The notes beneath the pieces are model-generated. The model was not told where the DNA came from. It did no database searches and saw only the letters and a program-made list of their open reading frames with translations. Below, piece after piece: positions 7,635 to 16,649 of a stretch of DNA of 64,000 bases. The stretch's first letter is position 1; each line of letters begins with the position of its first letter. The stretch comes from Adiantum capillus-veneris (lineage: Eukaryota; Streptophyta; Polypodiopsida; Polypodiales; Pteridaceae). Location: positions 45,846,279-45,910,278 of the forward strand of contig CM043970.1 in NCBI GenBank assembly GCA_014529385.2, written 5' to 3'. The translations under genes and the position numbers were made by a program.

Positions 7635-10328
7635 TGATAGCCGTTTTTTCGGCTCTCTGTAATTGCCATAGTGAGTTATCTCACCCTATCAAATCACTCA
7701 AACACTGTGGTTACCCTCACCCTTTCACTGTATATAGGTGCGTGTGAGTTAGGGGACTTTTCCCATATCTCCTTACTGAAATAAAAAACCCTCAATTAGC
7801 TAGTCATTGGGCTAGCTGAGCCAAAAAAAATATATATATATAAGTATATTATGGCCCATGCGTATGTAAATATTTCTTTGTATATAGGGTCTAAATAAAA
7901 TATTTTTTCATAATTATTTTGGTATTTATTTAAATATTTCTACCTAGGTGTGTGTTATTTATGCTCTGTACATTGCCTCACCATTACCACAATTTTTCTT
8001 ACCATTTTTCATACTCTTTATTCCATATAGAAATATTTTCATGTAAGCTTCTCTTATATTTGGTGTAACTCCACCCCAACAAAAATCCAAAAAAACTAGT
8101 TTTATTTATGTGTATATTTTTTCACTATTGTGATTTTTTCCTTCCTACATCTATTTTGTTTTTTTTTTTTCTAAAAAATTAGAACACCAAAAATATTTAT
8201 CTTTTTATGGTAGCCTCATAATGAGAGAGATTTCTTTTGACCCCTTTATATTTTTTCCACTTATATTATTTATATTTGACATGTACATATTTTTTAGACC
8301 CCTCAATATTTGATTTTCTTAGTTGTACTATTCACTTATATCATGATCTCAACAATATCTTCAATTATAGACCTACCAAATAAGGTCAAGGGTAGGTGGC
8401 ATGCATACATGCACTATGGAGGGCTCACTCTTGGAGGTATTCAAAAGAATCATCCAAAGAAGGACCCCACAAGGACCTTGTGCAGTGGAAAAAAACGGTC
8501 GGTTTTGCTGAATTTTTAAAGTTCACTTGCTCTTCGAATTTGAAAAGGTGATACAAACAAAAGTTGTAGCTCGTGGGCTGAAATTTTGCCTGAAACTTTT
8601 TCATATTTTTTTGAGCTACGAGCTGTGAGCTATGATTTTATTAGTGGACCCCAGTTTTCCCATGCTATGCAGCCACACTCTCTCTTCCACTTTATCATTT
8701 TCCTCTTTCACACACACACTTCTCCACTCATCATCCCCACCTCTCTCACCACTCCTCTCTGCACCCTACTCACCTTCTCCTCAACCTTGAAGAATAAGAG
8801 AAACCATGGTGAACTCATTCCTCCCACACACAATTCCATTCCAAAATTGACTACCTAGTCTCATTTTTCCTCCTCCAAATTACCCATATCTATCAAAAAA
8901 ACCACAAAATTCAGCCTCTTCTCTTAAAAGACAGCATCATGGTGGTTGATTACTCAGCTTCAATTACCTTGTCTCTCAAGGAAGGTCACGAGTGGAGAAA
9001 AAATGTACCGTCAAAGCTAGTGGACCGTCAACAAGCGTCAAAATTGGCCCTACTCAAGACACTTGGAGCATCAACCTTGTAAGAAATCCACCTTTTCTTA
9101 CCTCTTAAGAGTTTTTCTTCCTTATTTGTATCCTACATGGATACTCCCATTGTAAATATCCAATTCCATTTGTAAATTAATACTAACTCTACTAGCACTA
9201 ACCCACTATGAAAAGTCCTATCACCTCCATTTCTCTCCTCTCTCTTTCCCCACCAACTTCTTGATAATTCCAAGCAAAAGAAATTAGATAAATTGCTGAA
9301 AATCTAACCCAACCATGGTTAGAGGAGTAACCCTAGCCTTCAAAATTGCTATAAAAGGAGGGTGTAGCTAGCACAAAAAGGGGGGAGAAGAAAGAGCACT
9401 ATGCTATAGCTTGAGAAGCCAAGCTCAACCTCTTGAGAAGGAGCTCTTGAGTGAAATCTCATTGGCATTAGGCATATGTATGTGTTGTATTAGGGGTGAT
9501 TAGCAAGGGAACTCTATGCCATTGTAAGAGAGAGTGATCATTAAATTGAGAGTAGGAAATCTATCATTTCTCCTACTAGAGTAAGCCCAACATTTGTTGA
9601 ATCAAGGAGGGTGAATTTGGACTAAGCATGGATACCTTGTCTCCCTTCCAACGTGAAGTCATGGACAATAATGATGTGTAAGTGTCTTGGTGTTTTATTT
9701 AAGTTCTTGATAGCTTGTCTCCGGGTATTGTTATCAATTTAGCCATAAATCCCACATGCTGTAAGAGGGCGACAGGGTGGAGAGGACTCCCCTGGCCTTA
9801 AGACAGTGATTGGGGTGGCTTTTTTCTTGTGATGTGTTGTGGTGTAATTTACTCAGGCTATGTTGAACAAATACTAATCTCACTTTGATTGGTCATGACA
9901 GATTTGTAAGAAGGCATTAGTGCAACAAGCACCCCCTTCCCCCTTCTCTCTCTTTCTTACATATATATATTTATGTTTGCTTGATCATTAACGATACACT
10001 TCAAAGCAGCCCGAGCACCATCTCTCTCTCTCTCTCTCTCTCTCTCCCTCTCTCTCTCTCTCTCTCGTGTTTTAGTGTGTGAGAGTGTTCCATTGGTGTT
10101 AGGGTTAGTGTCAATTCCTTGCTTGTTTGTGGGTTGCTCTAACGATTCTCCTCTTTTGCGTCCTAGTTCGCTCTTAAACTAGGTGGTGCCCCTTGTGTAG
10201 TTGGGATTTGGCTGGGGGTTTGTTGTTTTGGTTTGTGTTGTGGTGTGCCCCAGCCCCATTGAGCAGCACGGGAGCCTTGAAGGGTGTCTAGAGGTTGCTC
10301 TTCTTGTTGCCCGCCCCGGACCGCTTCA
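7635..10328 (+). repeat. E1 3' LTR (about 2.7 kb)
   Basis: Begins TGATAG after the polypurine tract and ends CTTCA. Bases 8590-10328 match the 5' LTR copy at 1-1733. The first 955 bases have no second copy in the window. It contains AT-rich runs (7820-8300), the TATA box at 9350-9357 and a CT microsatellite (10020-10066). No gene is supported inside it. Confidence 0.85.
9350..9357 (+). promoter_or_regulatory. TATA box of E1 3' LTR
   Basis: Copy of the TATAAAAG at 761-768. From here transcription would run rightward into the kinase relic on its antisense side. Inferred. Confidence 0.5.
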
Positions 10329-10522
10329 CTATCTCTGCAAAATTTGACCACGATGATGTATGGAATGGGAGATAGCCTCAGAATGCTCAAATATGGATGA
10401 AGTAGATGATATGGTTAGTGTGTTTGAAGCCGAAAATGATTTGTGATCACCATGCCTTTGTAACTTTTTGTCATTTTTGCAATAGTGCACAATGGAATAT
10501 ATGTTATGCTTCTTGATGTTCA

Positions 10523-10553
<31 letters not shown>

Positions 10554-10814
10554 TAACAAAATGTTTTGCAAAAAGTTTCACTATTACAGTTTGATATGAC
10601 ACAATGTCTTTTTGAGAATACAAATAGGAGGAGGTGAGAGGGAAAAATTAGTTTTGAGATTATAAATTTTGTTATATAACACATTGGTTTTTTGAGAAAA
10701 CAGATAAGAGGAGCTGAGAGGGTAAAATATAGTTTAGAGTTTTGAGATTTAAGCTATTGAATGTGCCAGCTCATCTAGTATGTCTCTTTTGCCTAGCTTG
10801 GGCTTCCACTAGCT
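10329..10814. other. No gene; CT repeat and a degenerate 80-bp duplication
   Basis: Sequence to the right of E1, probably downstream of the kinase relic. It has a (CT)n run at about 10523-10549. Two imperfect copies of an approximately 80-bp unit follow, near 10592-10672 and 10674-10750, both with a TTTGAGAA...GAGAGGG pattern. No coding region is supported. Confidence 0.5.
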
Positions 10815-11316
10815 CTATCTCAAGCTCAAGATTCGATCGTGTAGCATGTGTGGTGTCTCTCCTTGTCTTGCAAGGTCTTGTCCTTGGTTGGCTAATTCAA
10901 TTAGTATCTCTAGATCTTCACCAAGTAGAACTATAAGGTGCTTGCATAGAGGCATTGGATTATTTGCATTGCATGCTCCCACTTTTTTTGCAATGTGATC
11001 ATGGCCAGGGCCAGTAGTCCCTAGGAAGTCCAACCAATCCACCCATCTCCCTAGGATGTCGTAGACATAATATTTCTATATGAAGTAGATTACCATTTGT
11101 TGGAATACACCTCCCTTGTTGTATAAATATCTTCATAGCAATACTCGTGTTAGCACTTTGTGCTGCAAATCTAATAGCTTCAATGGAGATGTATCTTTTG
11201 CATTGCCGATGATTCAAACTAATTGTTGTCACACAAAGTGATTTGGGAAAAGCTTCTTGCACTCCTTGAGACTTAGTGTCTCACCCTGCAACAACCAAGA
11301 TTCATCCTCTTCAATG
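10815..11316 (-). pseudogene. C-terminal part of the decayed kinase gene (provisional)
   Basis: Two minus-strand frames (11262-10999 and 11042-10815) read as ordinary soluble protein and are joined by a frameshift near 11040. Upstream, the frame crosses the E2 target site TTGGC and reads on at 21357 and beyond. I recognise no domain here; the helical, Leu-rich composition could be an ARM or HEAT-like repeat, but this is weak. It is assigned to the kinase relic because it is colinear with it once E2 is removed. E2 has inserted within or close to its coding sequence. Confidence 0.35.
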
Positions 11317-11321
11317 TTGGC

Positions 11322-11986
11322 TATAACATTTAATGGCCTAGTAACTTGTGTGTAGCGAAAAATAGCATAGACATAGTGAGCATTTCATTAGAATAGATTC
11401 CTAATGACCATAGCAAGAGTACTTGGGTGGAGAGAGCACCAAAAAGCATAACACCTAGTTAGATAGCATGAACAATACTTCAAAAGAGAGAGAAATCAAT
11501 CTATTGGCAACAGTCGAGGACCGGATTTCCATGGAGCAGGTCCCCCCTACAAAAGGCTTTGTATTATAGGTTTCTCCCATCAACAGAGACATTTTACAAT
11601 ACAATTCTTTGTGTTCCTTCAATACTAGCTAGTGCAATGAAGATGGGAGCTTCAAGCACCAAGCAAGACACTCATTAAACACAACATCAATTCCCTCACG
11701 GTCTAAGACCGAAGACCTCACACACCTTCGAAGGGGTGAGAGTTAGCAGGGTATGAGAGTAGATTGAGAGGAAGAAGGAGTAGTCTTACGAGAAAGATAT
11801 ACATCTCCTCACATAATCACTCATAATAGCATAGCATAGCTTAGTAATTAGCTTGGTAGAGGAGATGAGCATGCATTGAAGCTTGGCTCTTGGTTGGATT
11901 TACATCACAAAGCCAAGAGTTGTTGGTGGAGGCCTCCCTTCTCACAAGCTTGGAGTAGGTGGTAAGCTTTTCATTAAATCTGGAGA

Positions 11987-12073
<87 letters not shown>

Positions 12074-12989
12074 TTCTTGCTTCACACATGAGCTAGGTGA
12101 GTGTGTGTGGATAATGCCTTTGAAAATTCAACCCCCTCTCTCTCTTGGTCGACCCCTCATGCTATTTGCTCATGCTACCACCCCATTGGACCTCCCCAGG
12201 CTTAGCCAATAGGATTTCAAGAGCATAAGTGATAGCCTTCTGACATGTGTCCCCCTTTCCACTTTTGTGAGAGCTAGGTAATTAATTAATGCTACTAAAC
12301 TCTCATTGGACCCCTTTGTCTCCTGGTCAATAGGAATCAGGCAAGCCATTGGGTTGTTGAATGCTCATAGGACCCCTTGGGAGATTGTCCAATAGTCTTC
12401 TAGAGAGCTTAATTCTTATTGGTTCTTTTATTAAGTGTTTTCAAATTAGTTAAGCTAGATTTACTCTAGCCTAATTCTCATTGGTCCACCTCTAAGGCCA
12501 TCCAATAGGATTTGAGTACACCTAGTGTGCATCTGGGCTAGGGAGCTGACATGTGTCCCTCTTTCCCTTTGTGTAAAGGAAGCTTATGAGTGTGTGTGTG
12601 TGTGTGTGTGTGTTTCTCTCTCATCCCCTACTTGCTAGGCTCGCCCCCTCCTTTGTAGGATTTGTGAAGACTTTTTTGTTACACATACAAGCATCCAATT
12701 TTCCTAAGCTTTGGACCTTTGGACACAATATTTGAATTTTGGAACCTTACCATTTTGGAAGTCTTAATGGGCTGAACCTTAGGGTCTTTAAAGCCCATTG
12801 TTGCACCTTGCTCTTTTGAAAATGGCCCCCCCTTTGGATCCCTATTTTCCCTCCTTTGGATCCCTACTATGGCCGGTCTTCCAGATTAACCAATATTCTA
12901 GCTTGTTCTCCCCTTGCACCTTCCCATATTAAATGATCAGTTTAACATGAGAAAATCATTTAGGAGAATTAGATAGTAGTTATATAACA
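11322..12989 (-). repeat. E2 3' LTR
   Basis: Matches 19882-21356 but is 1668 bases long. It keeps a 240-base segment (12191-12430) that the other copy lacks, and it has a shorter GA run. In element orientation it begins TGTTATATAA; its terminal CA has become TA. Confidence 0.92.
11989..12071. repeat. (GA)n microsatellite in E2 3' LTR
   Basis: Uninterrupted GA dinucleotides, about 83 bases. The partner LTR has a 111-base run at the same place. The ORFs read through it are artefacts. Confidence 0.98.
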
Positions 12990-13003
12990 TTACCTCTCTC
13001 TTG
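12990..13003 (-). other. E2 polypurine tract
   Basis: On the minus strand CAAGAGAGAGGTA directly precedes the TG of the 3' LTR. This is the expected position for plus-strand priming. Confidence 0.55.
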
Positions 13004-13439
13004 AAATCATCGTCGTCCTTGACTATGGGGTAGAGAAGATAAAGCCTATTTACTAGTCCTTTTTCTAGCGGGGGTAGAGGATCCCTATGCTACCCTACGA
13101 CATTGTTCCAGAATGAATGACTAGTCCATTTGGCGCTTGAGAGCCTAATCTGCCGCAAGCATGTGTGGACATTAGTCTTATCAATCTTCCATAGTAGAGT
13201 GAAAAGCTCTACTTGGTGTTTGGGAGACGTCGTCTCTGCAAACTTGATCTAAGCATACTGCTTCACATTTGTGCACAATAAAGAAAAAGAGAGTCTTATA
13301 AGACAAAAACTTTGTTCATTTTAAACATTTGTACATTTGCTTACTCTAGGGAAGCATTGTAAGCATTGTCAAGGTTTAGGTTATCCTTTAATTGTATGCC
13401 TTGCATCCATCTAGCATCTTCAAAAGGATAATTCTTAAT

Positions 13440-14735
13440 AAGATATCATCTAATAATCTTACCACCTCTTAGTACCTTGTCTTCATGTCAGAGAATGGAC
13501 TCGGGCTGCAGCACCTCTTCTTGGTCCTCGATCTCCGGTGGGTCTTCAATAGTTGGTTCTTGAGGTGGATCTCCTTTGTAAAACTCTAGTAGGCTCACAT
13601 GGAAAGCATTGTGTATGAGCCAATGGCTGGGCAACTTGAGTTGATAGGCCATCTCATTGATTGGCCTAAGAATCTGGAAGGGACCACAACACCTTTTTGC
13701 TAACTTAGCATATTACTTTTGGTGTCCCATAGGATTCTTGCCTGACGTGTGTGCCTTAATCGAGCCTTGGGAAATTTGAGTAAGACCCAATCATTTTCTT
13801 TAAAGGCTTGGGCTCTTCTGTGCTTATGAGTAGCAGCCTTTTGCCTTTGCTGTGAGATAGAGATAGCATCCTTAATCTTTTTGAAAGATTCTTGTAGGTC
13901 GTGGCTATACTCATTTGCAGTGAAGATCTTCCCGTGTACCTTAAGTAGCGGGGGACTTTTTGATCTTCCCTCAATTACCTCGAAAGGTGCTTTTCCCGTG
14001 GAAGTATGTACATTGTTATTGTAGGCATACTCCACTAAGGGTAAGTACTTCTCCCATTGGGACCTTTGATCTAATTCCGTTACATAGGCTTTTAGTAGAT
14101 CAAGAATTGTAAGGTTGGCTATTTCACTTTGGCCATCCGTTTGCGGATGATAGGCCGAAGAGAAATTTAGCCTTGTCCCTAAATTATTAAAGAGACCCTT
14201 CCAAAAATTACTGGTCATTTTAGATCTCTATCCGACACTATGGACATTGGCAAGCCATGGTACTTAAAGATTTGTGATATGAAGAGGGTTGCCATCTGAT
14301 GGGCTTTAATAGTCTTTTTGACAGGTATAAATGAGCTTGTTTGCTGAATCTGTCTACTATCGTCCATATTCCCATATTCCCATGGATAGATTTAGGCAAT
14401 CCAAAGATAAAATCCATGGATATGCTCTCCCATGGTGAATTAGGGAATCCAAAGATAAAATCCATGGATATGCTCTCCCATGGTGAATTAGGGAATCCAA
14501 GATAAAATCCATGGATATGCTCTCCCATGGTGAATTAGGGATTGGCAAAGGTTGAAGCAATCCAGGTTGCTTCCCTCTGGTCAAATTTCGTCTTTTGGCA
14601 TACCACACGTTTAGAAACATACTCTTGTATGTTTGCTTTCATGGTAGGCCAATAGAAATATGTTTCAATCCCTTTTAGGGTAGACGGAATCCCTCTATGC
14701 CCCGCATAAGGAGGAGGATGAGATTCATACATTAC
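13440..14735 (-). pseudogene. E2 integrase with chromodomain-like tail, broken
   Basis: Minus strand. The zinc-binding region (GHRG near 14700, then a CQK segment) is followed by the WESISMDFI start of the catalytic core, repeated three times (14398-14540). The second Asp is present (SDRD near 14225), followed by a one-base frameshift. Then comes the long open stretch 14218-13700 with HPQTDGQSE, carrying the Glu. Past it, the frame resumes with a GPFxI-like and FHVSLL segment. A chromodomain-like tail (DKVLRGGKIIR, then a stop, then DARWM) lies near 13480-13410. Chromodomains in this position direct chromovirus integration to heterochromatin. The frameshifts rule out function. Confidence 0.85.
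14398..14540 (-). repeat. 48-bp tandem triplication in E2 integrase
   Basis: Three adjacent copies at 14398-14445, 14446-14493 and 14494-14540. Two are 48 bases (16 codons, in frame) and the third is 47 bases, with one A missing. Each copy encodes the PWESISMDFI segment with the first catalytic Asp of integrase. Confidence 0.95.
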
Positions 14736-14821
14736 TTTCTCACGTAGTGAGTTAGTAACGCATAGTCTATTTCCATAGAGAAGATAACCATCTTGTAAAG
14801 TAAATGGTTCCTCTTTCTTCC

Positions 14822-15109
14822 TTACTTAAGACTTTGGTGATCCGTCCGCAGAATGAAAGGAGTCCCCAGTAAATAGTGCTTCCTTGAGTCTAAGGCATGT
14901 AGAACTGCGAGGGGTTCCTTTTCATATATTCCTAGAGCTTTCTCAACAGGGTCGAGCCTTCGACTTTCATAGGCTATGGTGTGCCCTTCTTGGAGCAAAA
15001 CAGCTCCAAGGCAATCACCACAAGCGTCACATTGGACCTCAAATGGCTTTGAGAGATCCGGCAGTGTGAGCACAGGTTGACATATAAGCTTTTCTTTAAG
15101 ATTTTCCAA
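14822..15109 (-). pseudogene. E2 RNase H domain
   Basis: Ninety-five open codons on the minus strand with the gypsy RNase H signature: FEVQCDACGDCLGAVLLQEG, AYESRRL, the Glu of the YEKEPLAVL segment, and ILRTDHQSL. It lies between RT and integrase as expected. The frame is closed at both ends, so this is a fragment of the former polyprotein. Confidence 0.85.
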
Positions 15110-15190
15110 AGCATTTTTCTCCTTGGTAGACCATGTATACCTATTGTTTTTCTTTGTTAGGTCATGTAATGGTCCTGCTATTAGTGAGAA

Positions 15191-16124
15191 CTATTCTATG
15201 AAGCATCTATAGTATGCACACATACCTATAAATCTTCTTAGTTCATGAAGATTCCTTGGTTTAGGCCATCCTTTTATTACCTCTAACGTAGATGGATCCA
15301 TTTGAATGCCATCTTGAGAGATAATGTGACCTAAATACTGAATCTCTTGCAAGAAAAATTCACTTTTCTTTCGATTAACATAAAGCTTATTCTCTCTTAG
15401 AACTTGAAATATTACCTGGAGGTGTTGCTTGTGTTCATCTAGTGAATTAGAGTAGATGATAATATCATTGAAGAACACTCCATTAAAGGTTTGGTGAGGC
15501 CTAAATAGCTTCTCCATCAAGCGGTTAAATGTGCATGGTGCATCGGTCAAGCCAAAAGGCATGACAATGTATTCGTAAAGACCAAACATAGTGCAAAATG
15601 CGGTCTTTACAATGTCTTGATCAACTATCCTTATTTGATGATAGCCACTTTACAGGTCAATCCTACTGAAGTAGGTGGACCCTTGTAGCTTATTGAATAG
15701 GTCTTCTACCCGTGGAACGAGAAACCTATTTTGATAATGATCCTATTTAGTGTTCTATAGTCGACACACATACAATATGTGCCGTATTTCTTTTGCACTA
15801 GTAACACAGGGAGCAAAATGGAGATGAGCTAGGCCTAACCATGCCCTTCTCTACTAACTCATGCACTTGCCGCATAATCTCCTCTTGTTGAGCTTGAGAA
15901 ACTCTATAAGGAGTTTTATTAGGCGGTGAACTTCCTGGAAGAAGTTCAATTCCATGGTCATCATTGCCTCGTTTAGGAGGTAGTTCACAAGGGATGTCGT
16001 CAATAAAAACATCTTGGAACCCCTTGAGAAAATTGGATAACTCTAATTCCATGTGGTTGTTTATATTTTCTTTTGCTAAAGCATTAGGTTCATTTTGAGA
16101 ATCTTTAACAAAAATCATGTACAC
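15191..16124 (-). pseudogene. E2 reverse transcriptase, several stops
   Basis: The N-terminal part (16124-15798) has CELPPKRGNDDHGIEL and PYRVSQAQQEEI...VRPSSSPF, the standard entry of gypsy RT. Stops follow through the palm entry. It is open again from 15589 with MPFGLTDAPCTFNRLM and the catalytic site FFNDI, where FFDD is expected: the first catalytic Asp is Asn. The connection region, with YLGHIIS and IGMCAYYRCFI, ends at a stop at 15191. The Asp-to-Asn change, from a likely CpG deamination, would abolish polymerase activity by itself. Confidence 0.88.
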
Positions 16125-16296
16125 AAAATAGAGCTCTTTATTGACCTATTGAAAGCTTGTGTATGTACAATGGGTATGGTGTTACCCAAATCCTTAGCAT
16201 CTATGTACGTATCTTTTTCCCTGAACCTAAAGTAGATTTTTCTTTTAGGGAATTTAACATTGGTAGCCATGCGATCAAACCATGGTGCCCCTAGGA

Positions 16297-16608
16297 TTAC
16301 ATCCTCGTGCTTGAGAGGAGAGAGATAAAGAAGTCCTCTTTGTCCACATAGCTTTGGACATGGAGCCTCAATTTCCCGATTAAGGGAGTGATTGAAGCTT
16401 CTTGCCCCTTGAAAGCACCATCTGTGGGTAGGACATCTCCCATCTCGTAAGCTTGTATGTCTAGCTTGGTGGCCAACTCTGTGGATATGAAATTGTGAGT
16501 AGAACCAGGGTCAAAGAGAATAAAAGCATCATGTTCTCTTATCTTTCCCCAAGAATGGCATAGAGGAGATCCTTTATGATGAGTTTCCTCCTCTTGGATT
16601 TCGACCAA
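16297..16608 (-). pseudogene. E2 aspartic protease
   Basis: Minus strand, continuous with the zinc-knuckle region to its right. The active-site loop reads ILFDPGSTHNFIS (near 16500-16530). The usual D-S-G is D-P-G, which is unlikely to be active. A further conserved stretch near 16300-16250 resembles LGAPWFDRM but in another frame. The domain sits between gag and RT as in all chromoviruses. Confidence 0.8.
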
Positions 16609-16649
16609 GGTAGCTCTAGGAGGCTCGTGGCTAGTGTTCTTTTGGGGAC

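Larger units (their letters stand above)
1..10328 (+). mobile_element. E1: Tat-lineage Ty3/gypsy LTR retrotransposon, left end cut by window
   Basis: Seen: bases 1-1733 recur almost exactly at 8590-10328, and between them lie a primer site, two leader ORFs, gag-protease and pol in the order RT, RNase H, second RNase H, integrase. A purine tract at 7622-7630 precedes TGATAG at 7635, so the LTR is inferred as 7635-10328 (TG...CA) and about 955 bases of the 5' LTR lie outside the window. The base run CTATC at 10329-10333 is the candidate target duplication, but its partner is out of view. Known: a second RNase H after the first, and no chromodomain, mark the Tat branch of plant Ty3/gypsy. I counted about ten substitutions between the two LTRs over 1.7 kb, plus a microsatellite length change, so this is the youngest element here. 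The integrase is broken, so the copy is probably not self-mobile. Confidence 0.93.

Noticed and set aside
36-8858. Identical 77- and 90-codon ORFs (36-269 and 8586-8858)
   Set aside because: They are the same LTR segment in the two E1 LTRs. Thr/His/Leu-rich by composition, no domain, and placed upstream of the LTR TATA box.
11841-12212. ORFs on both strands across 11989-12071 (and 20397-20669)
   Set aside because: They are translations of the GA microsatellite, giving Glu-Arg or Leu-Ser repeats.
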